From JBOFZL01 sp051655155 (lineage in GTDB: Bacteria; Bacillota; Clostridia; Peptostreptococcales; Filifactoraceae), in NCBI GenBank assembly GCA_051655155.1, contig JBOFZL010000081.1, positions 1-41,490 of the forward strand: DNA of 41,490 bases, given 5' to 3'. Each line of letters starts with the position of its first letter. Within the stretch, counting starts at the first letter, position 1. Below are positions 18,308 through 26,938 of this stretch, piece by piece. A program made the position numbers and the translations under genes. The notes under the pieces were generated by a model. The model was not told where the DNA came from and did not search any database. It saw only the letters and a program-made list of their open reading frames with translations.

Positions 18308-20026
18308 CTACCTACTTTCCCTGAATTCTTGAATTAAAATTTGTAATTTAACATTTCCTTTATATTCATTTATTGCAATATTATAAATTAAATCTAATTT
18401 TCTATTTTTATTTTCTAATATATTAATTAATTTATCAATTTTTTTACCAAAATATAAAGCCTCAATTAATGTATTCGTATTATCTATTACTTTTAATTTA
18501 ACAAATTGACCTTCATTTCCTATCTTTTTATACTTAAGAACAATAACATTTATTTGAGCAAACAATGGTTTTTCATTAGCTTTTCCAAAAGGTTCAAGCT
18601 CTTCTATTAGTTTATATAACGACAAATTAATATGTGAAAAAGCTAATAACATATCAACTTTAATTTCCCTTGAAGGAATTAAAGTTAATATATCGTTATT
18701 TATAACTTTTATAAATTCATCTAAATTACTTTTCTCAAGGCTTAATCCTGCTGCCATAGGATGTCCTCCAAAACCTTTTAAAAGATTTTCACACTTTTCA
18801 ATTTCTTTCACTATGTTAATACCATCAACCGAACGTGCAGATCCTTTCAAAATCCCTTCATGTGAATCAGTAAAAATAATAAAAGGATTATAAAAAAGTT
18901 CCTTCAGTCTACCCGCAATAATACCAGCTATACTTTCATGAACTGTATTCAAGTATATTACCTTTATCGGACCTTCATTCAAATTTTCTAATGTGTCTGT
19001 TGCTAGTTTAATTCCGTTATCTGTAAGAGATTTTCTTTCCTTATTTAGGTTAAGTAACATGATTGATAAATCTTCTGCTCTTGATTTTGAATCCGTAGTC
19101 ATTAGTTCTAATGCTAAGTTTGCATGTTCTAATCTTCCTGAAGCATTTAAACAAGGCCCCAATATATAACCAAAATCATACGCTGTCAGCTTTTTTTCAT
19201 GAATATTATTTACCTTGCACAACTCATAAATTCCAAGAGGTTTATTTAAATTTAGCAATCTTAACCCTTCTTTTAAAATAATTCTATTTTCATCAATCAG
19301 ATCAACCACATCACAAACTGTAGCAAAAGAAGCATACACTATATATTGTTCATAATTAAATTTTTTTCCAAGATTGCTGTACAAAGCCTCTACAAACTTA
19401 TAAGTTACTACCGCACCACAAATATTTTTAAATGGATAGTTACATTTAGGATTTTTAGGATTAACAATAGCATCTGCCTCTACATATTTAGTCAAAAATT
19501 CACCTTTTTCATTTTCAAACTTTTTAAACTCATGATGATCTAACACAATAACTCTTATACCTAATTCTTTTGCTTTTTTTATAGCTGAAAAAGCACTAAC
19601 ACCATTATCACATGTGATTATTAATTTTGTTCCTGATAAAAAAAGACTATCTACAATAGTATCATTTATCCCGTATCCATCTTTAATTCTATGAGGAATA
19701 TAAGTTTCAACATAACAATTCAATGCCTTTAATCCTTTAAGCAAAATTGTTGTTGACATAATGCCATCCACATCGTAGTCTCCAACAATTGTAATTTTTT
19801 CATTTTTACTCATACTAAGTTTAAATAAATTTACAGCATATTCCATCCCATGTAAAATATATGGATTGTACATACATCTTATATCTGTATCTAAATACTC
19901 CATTATCGACTCAAGGGTTGCAATACCTCTATTTGTAATTATTTTTACAATTATAGGATCAATTTTTAACTGATTTGCTATTTCTTTATAATTTTTACAT
20001 TTATTTTTTAATATCCATTTTTCCAA
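18308..20026 (-). CDS. recJ: Single-stranded-DNA-specific exonuclease RecJ
   Basis: 5'-3' ssDNA exonuclease of recombination and mismatch or base-excision repair. Conserved DHH-family motifs: GDYDVDGIMSTTIL (82-95), TCDNGVSAF (138-146), VLDHHEF (161-167) and, later, the DHHA1 signature GFGGHPMAAGLSLE; an OB-like C-terminal region follows. 572 residues matches the shorter RecJ forms. The start is TTG at 20026: GGAG is 7 nt before it and no in-frame ATG occurs until residue 43. It is 12 bp after trhP and the last gene of the xseA-recJ run. Confidence 0.93.
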   Translation of the reverse strand: MEKWILKNKCKNYKEIANQLKIDPIIVKIITNRGIATLESIMEYLDTDIRCMYNPYILHGMEYAVNLFKLSMSKNEKITIVGDYDVDGIMSTTILLKGLKALNCYVETYIPHRIKDGYGINDTIVDSLFLSGTKLIITCDNGVSAFSAIKKAKELGIRVIVLDHHEFKKFENEKGEFLTKYVEADAIVNPKNPKCNYPFKNICGAVVTYKFVEALYSNLGKKFNYEQYIVYASFATVCDVVDLIDENRIILKEGLRLLNLNKPLGIYELCKVNNIHEKKLTAYDFGYILGPCLNASGRLEHANLALELMTTDSKSRAEDLSIMLLNLNKERKSLTDNGIKLATDTLENLNEGPIKVIYLNTVHESIAGIIAGRLKELFYNPFIIFTDSHEGILKGSARSVDGINIVKEIEKCENLLKGFGGHPMAAGLSLEKSNLDEFIKVINNDILTLIPSREIKVDMLLAFSHINLSLYKLIEELEPFGKANEKPLFAQINVIVLKYKKIGNEGQFVKLKVIDNTNTLIEALYFGKKIDKLINILENKNRKLDLIYNIAINEYKGNVKLQILIQEFRESR

Positions 20027-20038
20027 AATTCCACTCCA

Positions 20039-21265
20039 TCAATTAGATTTTTTTCTAACAATACAATTTTCCTTAGTAGTCATAACCGCATCAATAAATA
20101 TAACTTCCTTAGGTCTTGGAGCAACATCCATTTCATCCATATTCTCATTATAAATATGTTTTACGACAGTATTTACAGTTTCATAATTTGGTCCAATAAT
20201 CTCAATTTCATCCCCTTTAAATATTCTGTTTCTAACTTCCAACTTGCTAAGTCCAGTCTTTTCATCAAATTCAGTAATTATTCCAACAAAGTCATAATTT
20301 CTAATATATGAACTAGTTCCATAATTATTAGCATCCTCATTGGGTTTTCCAAAAAAGAATCCTGTTGTATAATCTCGATAACTAGCCTTCATTAACTCGT
20401 CTAACCATTCGCTTTTAAATTTATACTCTTTGGGATTTTCATAATATTTATCTATAGCCATTCTATATGCCCTTATAACTGTAGCCACATAAAATGGTGT
20501 TTTAACTCTTCCCTCAATTTTAAGACTCATTACTCCAGACTCTATTAATTCGGGAATATGTTCTATCATACATAAATCCTTAGAGTTAAAAAAGTATGTT
20601 CCATTCTCATCTTCCTCTATAGGGTAATATTCTCCTGGTCGAGTTTTTTCAACTAAAGAATAGTTCCATCTACATGGCTGAGCACATTCTCCATGATTAG
20701 CATCTCTTCCTGTCATATAATTACTAATCAAACATCTTCCAGAATATGACATACACATGGCTCCATGAACAAAAGCTTCTATTTCTAAGGTATTAGGAGT
20801 AGTATTAACAATATCTTTAATCTCTTCTAATGATAACTCTCTTGCGACTACTATTCTCTTCACACCTTGATAGTGCCAAAATTTTGCACTGTGAGAATTT
20901 GTATTATTAGCCTGTGTACTTAAATGTAACTCCATGTTAGGTATCACATTTTTAGCAATCATTAATATACCTGGATCTGCTACAATTAATGCATCAACTC
21001 CAAGTTTTTCTAGATTTTTTAAATAACTTTCTATCCCATTAAAATCTTTATTATGTGCTATTATATTTACTGTTACATAAACCTTAACATTATGTGAATG
21101 AGCAAAATCTAGCCCTTCTATCATTTCATCGTCAGTAAAATTCTTTGATGCAGTTCTTAATCCTAACATCGATCCTCCGATATATACTGCATCAGCGCCA
21201 TATATTATGGCCATCTTTAATTTTTCTAAATCACCTGCCGGTGCTAATAACTCTACTTTTTTCAT
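20039..21265 (-). CDS. trhP: U32-family tRNA U34 hydroxylation protein (TrhP/YrrO-like)
   Basis: Peptidase U32 family member, now known in E. coli (YegQ) and Bacillus (YrrN/YrrO) as TrhP, which makes 5-hydroxyuridine at tRNA position 34. MKKVELLAPAGDLEKLKMAI opens the TIM-barrel-like part, and the U32 signature EAFVHGAMCMSYSGRCLIS is intact. Cysteines in CMSYSGRC and HGECAQPC could bind an iron-sulfur cluster. The frame opens at 21280, but GGAG is placed for the ATG at 21265 and homologues start there (408 residues). It overlaps the end of the methyltransferase gene in front, which fits TrmR, the enzyme that methylates the TrhP product. Bacillus uses two U32 genes here; this window has one. 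Confidence 0.85.
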   Translation of the reverse strand: MKKVELLAPAGDLEKLKMAIIYGADAVYIGGSMLGLRTASKNFTDDEMIEGLDFAHSHNVKVYVTVNIIAHNKDFNGIESYLKNLEKLGVDALIVADPGILMIAKNVIPNMELHLSTQANNTNSHSAKFWHYQGVKRIVVARELSLEEIKDIVNTTPNTLEIEAFVHGAMCMSYSGRCLISNYMTGRDANHGECAQPCRWNYSLVEKTRPGEYYPIEEDENGTYFFNSKDLCMIEHIPELIESGVMSLKIEGRVKTPFYVATVIRAYRMAIDKYYENPKEYKFKSEWLDELMKASYRDYTTGFFFGKPNEDANNYGTSSYIRNYDFVGIITEFDEKTGLSKLEVRNRIFKGDEIEIIGPNYETVNTVVKHIYNENMDEMDVAPRPKEVIFIDAVMTTKENCIVRKKSN

Positions 21266-21926
21266 TATAATTTTCTCCATTCAAAATCGTAATAGCAAGA
21301 CCATCTCCTATTGGTACTAAAGATGTAAAAAATCCTTCAGTTTTAGTTAAGAAATCTAAATAATCATTCATTCTTCTATATATAGTCCTTTGTCTTCTTT
21401 CAACACTGTTAATATCAGGTTTACAAACCAACGTATTATAAAATATATTATCAGATACTATAAGTGCTTTTTCAGTAACATTATTTATTATTTTATCGAA
21501 AAACTTTTTATACTGACCTTTCGCTGCATCAATAAAAATAAAATCATAATTTCTATCTAAATATTTGTCGATTTCTATAGCGTCACCTTTTATGAGTCTT
21601 ATTTGTTCATTATACCCAGACTTCTTTATATTTTTTTCTGCCTCTTTAAATCTGTCTTCATCGCGCTCAATTGTAGTTATCTCACAATCTCCACCTAAAA
21701 TATCAATAATTTGTATAGAAGAATAACCGATAGCTGTTCCAAACTCAAGTATTTTCTTTGGTTTTTTTAAAAGTAATATTGTTTTTAAGAGATTTAGAGT
21801 ATCTTTAGTTATTATTGGTATAGAATTTTTTTTTGCATATTCTTCCATCTCAAATTTAAGTCCCTCTGAATATTTAATGTGCTCTTCAATAAAATTTTGA
21901 ACATTTTCATTTACTATATTTCTCAT
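21231..21926 (-). CDS. trmR: SAM-dependent O-methyltransferase, probable tRNA mo5U34 methyltransferase TrmR
   Basis: Class I SAM methyltransferase of the catechol-O-methyltransferase-like type. The motif I region is KILEFGTAIGYSSIQI, followed by acidic TTIERDEDR, the GDA motif and FIFIDAAKGQYKKF. It resembles Bacillus YrrM, renamed TrmR, which methylates 5-hydroxyuridine-34 to 5-methoxyuridine; the overlapping trhP gene supports this. The frame opens at 21950, overlapping the xerD-like gene, but AAGGAT is spaced for the ATG at 21926, one base after the xerD-like stop (231 residues). Family members acting on small phenols cannot be excluded by sequence alone; context decides. Confidence 0.82.
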   Translation of the reverse strand: MRNIVNENVQNFIEEHIKYSEGLKFEMEEYAKKNSIPIITKDTLNLLKTILLLKKPKKILEFGTAIGYSSIQIIDILGGDCEITTIERDEDRFKEAEKNIKKSGYNEQIRLIKGDAIEIDKYLDRNYDFIFIDAAKGQYKKFFDKIINNVTEKALIVSDNIFYNTLVCKPDINSVERRQRTIYRRMNDYLDFLTKTEGFFTSLVPIGDGLAITILNGENYNEKSRVISTGR

Positions 21927-21927
21927 T

Positions 21928-22827
21928 TTATAATAATCCTTCCAAATCAATATTAAACTTTAAAATAGAGCTTCTAAATTTCGCATTTTGTTCTGAAACT
22001 TTAGCAATTATAGAATATGACTTATTCCCCAAATATTTATTGACTACTGAAGTATCTGCTCCATTAGAAACTAAATTATACGCTAATGAAAGTCTAAAGG
22101 TATTCGAATTTATATTCTTTTCTATTCCAGATTTATTAGCATATTTTTTAATAACTTTCCATATTCCTTGACGTGTCATCTTTTCACCATTCTTATTTAA
22201 AAACAGATATGGTCTATTTTTCTCATTAGTTTCAATAAAATTTCTACAAGTATCCATATAGGTTTTTAATCTTTTATTAAGTCCTTTGTCAATTGGAATA
22301 ACTCTAAGCCTAGAAGCGAAAGATGTGATGCTAACATATTCTAAATAAGTATTGACATCATCAACTTTAAGATTTTCAATTTCAGAGATTTTAAGCCCAC
22401 ACTTACATAAAAGTTCAAACATGACTCTATCTCTAATGTTGTACTTCGAATTTAAACTAGCAATAGTAGCAAACAAAGTTTTTATCTCACTTTCTGTTAA
22501 TATGTGGTCTTTAATATTATAATCATACATATTTAACGGTTTTGATCTAAATTTAGGCTCTTCTTTGATATATCCTTTCCGCGATAAATACCTATGAAAC
22601 CCTCTTACAGATGACATTATTCTGTTAACTGATGATAAAGGTCGTTCATTCATAGAGTTTTCAAAAAGTTTTATGGTCATTTGATTGATGTTTTCTGGGC
22701 TAATATTGTTTTCTTTCAGAAAATATGCATATAAACTAATATCACGCTTATAAGACTCTCTAGTATTATAAGCTAAATCTGTACTGTCTAAAAATTGAAA
22801 GTAACCTTCCACACATCCTTTTATCAT
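21928..22827 (-). CDS. XerD-like tyrosine recombinase homologue, catalytic residues lost
   Basis: Full-length (299 residues, XerD is 298) member of the tyrosine recombinase family, with the SAM-like N-terminal core-binding domain (about 1-100, NTRESYKRDISLYAYFLKE) and the catalytic fold (110-299). By-eye alignment to E. coli XerD shows substitution of almost every active-site residue: Arg148 to K146 (GLKISE), Lys172 to F170, His244 to N242, His270 to N268 (LGN instead of LGH) and the nucleophile Tyr279 to V277. Only Arg247 (R245, TFRLSL) remains. The frame is intact, tightly coupled (2 bp after nudF, 1 bp before trmR) and has a good SD, so it is not a simple pseudogene. It may bind DNA or a partner without cutting. 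Confidence 0.88.
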   Translation of the reverse strand: MIKGCVEGYFQFLDSTDLAYNTRESYKRDISLYAYFLKENNISPENINQMTIKLFENSMNERPLSSVNRIMSSVRGFHRYLSRKGYIKEEPKFRSKPLNMYDYNIKDHILTESEIKTLFATIASLNSKYNIRDRVMFELLCKCGLKISEIENLKVDDVNTYLEYVSITSFASRLRVIPIDKGLNKRLKTYMDTCRNFIETNEKNRPYLFLNKNGEKMTRQGIWKVIKKYANKSGIEKNINSNTFRLSLAYNLVSNGADTSVVNKYLGNKSYSIIAKVSEQNAKFRSSILKFNIDLEGLL

Positions 22828-22829
22828 AC

Positions 22830-23357
22830 CTAGCTCCTACTTATGCTTTCATACATATATATTCCTAATATAGTTTTTCCATCACTTATAATACCTTTTT
22901 CAATCATAGATTTAAGTTCTTCCAAGGTAAATTCATAAGATTCAATATACTCATCTTCATCAAATTCTGTTTTCCCTTTATCCTTCGCATATCCAATAAA
23001 GAAAATCATTCTCTCATTAGTAAATCCTGGGCTTGAATAATATTCTGTAAGTTTTTTATAATTAGTTAAAATATAACCAGTTTCTTCTCTAAACTCTCTA
23101 ATTGCTGCTGTTATATACTCTTCACCCAACTCAACTCTACCTGCAGGTAACTCTAAACACTCTTCTTCAATAGCCTTTCTATATTGTTTTATCAATATTA
23201 TTTTATTGTCAATGGTTATCCCTAAAATAACCACTACACTAGCAAGTTTTGCAATTTCTCTTTTACTTAGAGTCCCATTATCATTCACAACAGTGTGAAT
23301 TTCAAGATCCATCACTTTTCCATGATATGCAATATCTTTTTTAATAGTTTTCTCCAT
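22830..23357 (-). CDS. nudF: NUDIX hydrolase, probable ADP-ribose pyrophosphatase
   Basis: Hydrolyses nucleoside diphosphates linked to another moiety, probably ADP-ribose. The complete Nudix box is G-RVELG-E-EYITAAI-REFREETGY, preceded by the proline-containing ELPAGRV of the ADPRase group. 175 residues, typical length. Located 4 bp after recN and 2 bp before the xerD-like gene. In sporulating Firmicutes nudF commonly lies near spoIIM and xerD; spoIIM is absent here. Confidence 0.92.
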   Translation of the reverse strand: MEKTIKKDIAYHGKVMDLEIHTVVNDNGTLSKREIAKLASVVVILGITIDNKIILIKQYRKAIEEECLELPAGRVELGEEYITAAIREFREETGYILTNYKKLTEYYSSPGFTNERMIFFIGYAKDKGKTEFDEDEYIESYEFTLEELKSMIEKGIISDGKTILGIYMYESISRS

Positions 23358-23361
23358 ATTT

Positions 23362-25032
23362 TTAATCTTGATTTAACTCAAGAAGCTCCTTTGCATTATT
23401 TAATGATATATCTGTAAGTCTTGATCCTGACATCATTTTTGCTAATTCAATCTGTCGATGTTCAATATCTAAAATTTCAATAGTCGTATTTGTTCTATCT
23501 CCACCTTCAACCTTTTCAACTTTAAAATGAACATTCGCACATGAAGCAATTTGAGGAAGATGAGTTATGCAAATCACCTGTCTTATTTTAGAAATTTCTT
23601 TGAGTTTTTTTCCAATATTTTCTGCTGCCAAACCGCTTACTCCAGTATCAATTTCATCAAAAAGTAAACTGTCAATACTGTCATATTTAGAAATTACACT
23701 TTTTAAACTAAGCATAAATCTAGAAGTTTCTCCTCCAGATGCTATCTTAGCCATAGGCTTTGCTTCTTCTCCCTTATTGAAACTTATTAAAAAATCAACT
23801 TCATCTAAACCATTAGAACTTATAGGACTATTTTTAAAATCTATAGTAAAACTTACCTTTGGCATTGCCAAGCTTTCTAACTCACTAATAATTAAACTCT
23901 CAATTTGCTTTGCAGATTCTTTCCTTAGATTTCTAAGTATTTCTCCTCTAGAGTTTAACGCTCGTTCTTTCTCCAAGAGAAGAATATTCATTTTTTCCTT
24001 AAGTTCATCAAGATTTTGTAGCTTATCTAGCTCTCTTTTAGAATTTTCATATTCAATGTACATCGTCTCATAACTACCCCCATATTTTTTGTAAATAGTA
24101 ACAATTCGACTTATACGTTCATGAATTGAATCAAGTAATCTTTCATCATAGACTAATTTATCTTTTATGTTTCCCATCTCTCTAGTAATATCTTCAATCT
24201 GATAATAGGCTTCCTCTAATGACTTAACCCAACCTTCACAGTCACTATAATACTCATTAATGGAAACTATACCTTTAACTGCTCTATCTAAATTTGATAA
24301 AACACTCGAGTCCATTGAATATAAATATTGATGTGCGTTTTCTACTGCTATAAATATCTTTTCAGCATTTTTAAGTGTAGTTAGTTTATCCTCCAACATA
24401 TCTAACTCATCTGCCTTGACATTAAGACTGTCTATATCGTTAATAATAGATTCTAAAAAATCTTTTTCTCGCTGAATTTCTAGTGGATTTTTATGAATTT
24501 TTAAATCTTTCATTTTTTCTAGAATAATTTTATACTCTTTATATAAATATTCATACTCTCTAATAGCATCTTTGGTTGTATCTCCACCAAAAGAATCTAT
24601 TAATCCAAGTTGATTAGTACGGTCATAAAGCAAATTGTAATCACTCTGTCCATGAATATTCAACAGATACTTTGTAACCTCTCTAACTAGCGTTAAATTT
24701 ACACTACGAGAATTTATACGCGAAGTAGACGGTCCATTTTCACATAACTCACGATAAATTATAACATTCTCCTCAACATCAATACCATTCTCTTCAAGTA
24801 AGTTTAATACCTCTTTATTTTCTGTAAAAAATACAGCCTCTACTACTGCCTTTTTTTCGCCTTGCTTAATAAAACCTCTCTCCCCGCGACCACCTAAACA
24901 AAGTGACAGTGCATCAATCATTATACTTTTACCTGAACCAGTTTCTCCTGTAATTATGTTCAGCCCCGACTCAAAATTTATTCTTAGTTCGTTTATCAAT
25001 GCAAAGTTTTTAATATATAACTCTCTTAACAT
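23362..25032 (-). CDS. recN: DNA repair protein RecN
   Basis: SMC-like ATPase of double-strand-break repair. Walker A GETGSGKS (29-36) is at the N terminus. A long coiled-coil region spans about 150-360. The C-terminal ABC half has the signature ASGGETSRFMLSLK and Walker B LLFDEIDTGVSG. At 556 residues it is normal. It follows tlyA by 14 bp; in most Firmicutes argR stands between these two and spoIVB-spo0A comes after recN, but neither is here. Confidence 0.96.
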   Translation of the reverse strand: MLRELYIKNFALINELRINFESGLNIITGETGSGKSIMIDALSLCLGGRGERGFIKQGEKKAVVEAVFFTENKEVLNLLEENGIDVEENVIIYRELCENGPSTSRINSRSVNLTLVREVTKYLLNIHGQSDYNLLYDRTNQLGLIDSFGGDTTKDAIREYEYLYKEYKIILEKMKDLKIHKNPLEIQREKDFLESIINDIDSLNVKADELDMLEDKLTTLKNAEKIFIAVENAHQYLYSMDSSVLSNLDRAVKGIVSINEYYSDCEGWVKSLEEAYYQIEDITREMGNIKDKLVYDERLLDSIHERISRIVTIYKKYGGSYETMYIEYENSKRELDKLQNLDELKEKMNILLLEKERALNSRGEILRNLRKESAKQIESLIISELESLAMPKVSFTIDFKNSPISSNGLDEVDFLISFNKGEEAKPMAKIASGGETSRFMLSLKSVISKYDSIDSLLFDEIDTGVSGLAAENIGKKLKEISKIRQVICITHLPQIASCANVHFKVEKVEGGDRTNTTIEILDIEHRQIELAKMMSGSRLTDISLNNAKELLELNQD

Positions 25033-25046
25033 AGAATTACTCCTAA

Positions 25047-25850
25047 TTATTCAGATTTCCTCAATTCTTTATGGGATTTTTCTACAACCATATCAATATT
25101 ATAGTTTTCTTCAATATCACACCTATTAGTAATATACATAAGATATTCAATATTACCCTTAGGTCCTTTTATTGGCGAATAGCTAAGATTAATAATCTTC
25201 ATATTGTTACTCTTCGCATACCCAATAGCTTTCTCAATTGCACTTTTATGTTTCTCAGGTTCTTTGACTACTCCATTCTTTCCAACCTCACTTCTACCTA
25301 CTTCAAATTGTGGTTTAATTAAGGCTACACATTCCCATCTAGTTGCTCCTAACTCAATAAGCTTTGGTAAAACAAGTTTTAACGAAATAAATGATACATC
25401 TATTGAATAAAAATCTACAGCTAATGGTAATTTTTCTCTTTCTAAATATCTAATATTTGTTCTTTCTAAAACACTGACCTTTTCATTATTTCTTAAGTTC
25501 CAATCTAATTGTCCATAGCCTACATCTACAGAATATACATGCAAGGCATTGTTTTTGAGCATACAATCTGTAAATCCCCCAGTGGAAGAACCTATATCCA
25601 TGCACACTTTATTTGATAAAGAAATTCTAAATTCTTTCATTGCTTTCTCTAATTTCAATCCTCCCCTTGATACATACGGGATTGTATCTTCTTTAATAAA
25701 TATTTTAGATTCTACATCTACTAAAGTTCCTGCTTTATCGCATAGCATGTTGTTTACCATGACTTTTCCTGCCATTATATTTTTTTTTGCTCTTTCTCGG
25801 GAATCAAATAATCCTCTTTCTACTAATAAAACATCTATTCTTTCTTTCAT
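25047..25850 (-). CDS. tlyA: TlyA-family rRNA 2'-O-methyltransferase
   Basis: Hemolysin A/TlyA family (YqxC in Bacillus). An N-terminal S4 RNA-binding domain (ERIDVLLVERGLFDSRERAK) is followed by an FtsJ-like SAM methyltransferase fold with CMDIGSSTGGFTDCML, VDVGYGQLDW, and ALIKPQFEVGR. In mycobacteria TlyA 2'-O-methylates cytidines in both 16S and 23S rRNA; in Firmicutes the target is less certain. 267 residues. Starts 6 bp after ispA; dxs, which usually stands between ispA and tlyA, is missing. Confidence 0.92.
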   Translation of the reverse strand: MKERIDVLLVERGLFDSRERAKKNIMAGKVMVNNMLCDKAGTLVDVESKIFIKEDTIPYVSRGGLKLEKAMKEFRISLSNKVCMDIGSSTGGFTDCMLKNNALHVYSVDVGYGQLDWNLRNNEKVSVLERTNIRYLEREKLPLAVDFYSIDVSFISLKLVLPKLIELGATRWECVALIKPQFEVGRSEVGKNGVVKEPEKHKSAIEKAIGYAKSNNMKIINLSYSPIKGPKGNIEYLMYITNRCDIEENYNIDMVVEKSHKELRKSE

Positions 25851-25856
25851 ATAAAC

Positions 25857-26729
25857 CTAACTCTTTCTTTCTAAAAGATATTTTCCAAATTCCACAAAAA
25901 ACTCACTGTTATTTATATGTTCAATAGCTTTTAATGCTCTTTTTATAGCCTCTTCAGCTAATAATTTAGATTTTTCAATTCCAAATATACTTACATAAGT
26001 TACCTTCTTATTTTCTTCATCACTACCAATCGGCTTACCTAGGTCTTCTGTTGTACCTACCACATCTAATACATCATCAATAATTTGAAATGCTTGTCCG
26101 ATCTCATCACCATATATCTTTAATGAATCTAATGTATAATCATCTGCTCCCCCTAAAATTCCTCCTGAAAGTATAGCAGCAGATATAAGTTTACCAGTTT
26201 TTAAATGGTGAATTTTCTTTAATGTCTTATAGTCTATATTATGATTCTCAGACTCTATATCCATTACTTGTCCACCTATCATACCTCCAGCGCCAGCAAA
26301 ACTAGAAATTATACGAGAAGCTGCTAAAGTTTTTTCATCATTTATCTCTCTAATTAAAACCTCCATAGCATAATTTAATAACGAATCTCCAGTTAAAATA
26401 GCTATAGCCTCACCGAAAACCTTATGGTTTGTTGCCTTCCCTCGTCTAAAGTCATCGTTATCCATAGCAGGTAAATCATCATGAATTAATGAATAAGTAT
26501 GAATTGCTTCCATTGCAAAAATATATCCTTTAATCTTTTCAAAATCATTAGAAAAAAGTTTAAATGTTTCAATCAGCAATATAGGACGTAATCGTTTCCC
26601 TCCAGATTCTAGGCTATATATCATGGCTTCTTTTATAGTATTTGGACTTTCGTTATCCAAACAATCCATGTATTTTTTTATAATATCTTCCACTATCAGC
26701 CTGTCTTTCTCAATAGTTTTTTTTAACAT
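25857..26729 (-). CDS. ispA: Polyprenyl (farnesyl/geranyl) diphosphate synthase
   Basis: Condenses IPP with allylic diphosphates to C15 (or C10/C20) products for undecaprenyl phosphate and quinone-type lipids. The first aspartate-rich motif is DDLPAMDND (84-92, DDxxxxD), the second is FQIIDDVLD, and GGKRLRP (43-49) is the IPP-binding segment. 290 residues, the size of bacterial IspA. Located 2 bp after xseB and 6 bp before tlyA. A type 1 IPP isomerase gene is encoded 14 kb away in the same window. Confidence 0.93.
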   Translation of the reverse strand: MLKKTIEKDRLIVEDIIKKYMDCLDNESPNTIKEAMIYSLESGGKRLRPILLIETFKLFSNDFEKIKGYIFAMEAIHTYSLIHDDLPAMDNDDFRRGKATNHKVFGEAIAILTGDSLLNYAMEVLIREINDEKTLAASRIISSFAGAGGMIGGQVMDIESENHNIDYKTLKKIHHLKTGKLISAAILSGGILGGADDYTLDSLKIYGDEIGQAFQIIDDVLDVVGTTEDLGKPIGSDEENKKVTYVSIFGIEKSKLLAEEAIKRALKAIEHINNSEFFVEFGKYLLERKS

Positions 26730-26731
26730 AA

Positions 26732-26929
26732 TTAAATTTTCTCCTCTAAAACTTTAATCTTTTCTTTTGTATCTTCTAAATATTTTTTACATTCTCTATA
26801 AATCCCTATACCTTCTTCGTATAGTTCTAAGGATTTGCTTAAATCTAGATTGTCTTTTTGTAACTCATCAATTATATCCTCTAATCTTTTTGTTCTATCC
26901 TCATAAGTTGTACTTATTTTTTTTGCCAT
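26732..26929 (-). CDS. xseB: Exodeoxyribonuclease VII small subunit
   Basis: Small helical subunit of exonuclease VII. The 65-residue protein shows the family pattern TYEDRTKRLEDIIDELQKDN followed by LDLSKSLELYEEGIGIYREC. It starts 9 bp after xseA, with an AGGAGGGG ribosome site, and is followed 2 bp later by ispA. Confidence 0.94.
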   Translation of the reverse strand: MAKKISTTYEDRTKRLEDIIDELQKDNLDLSKSLELYEEGIGIYRECKKYLEDTKEKIKVLEEKI

Positions 26930-26938
26930 TTTCCCCTC

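Noticed and set aside
23567..24073. 168-codon plus-strand open frame inside recN
   Set aside because: Shadow frame; composition mirrors the coiled-coil coding strand.
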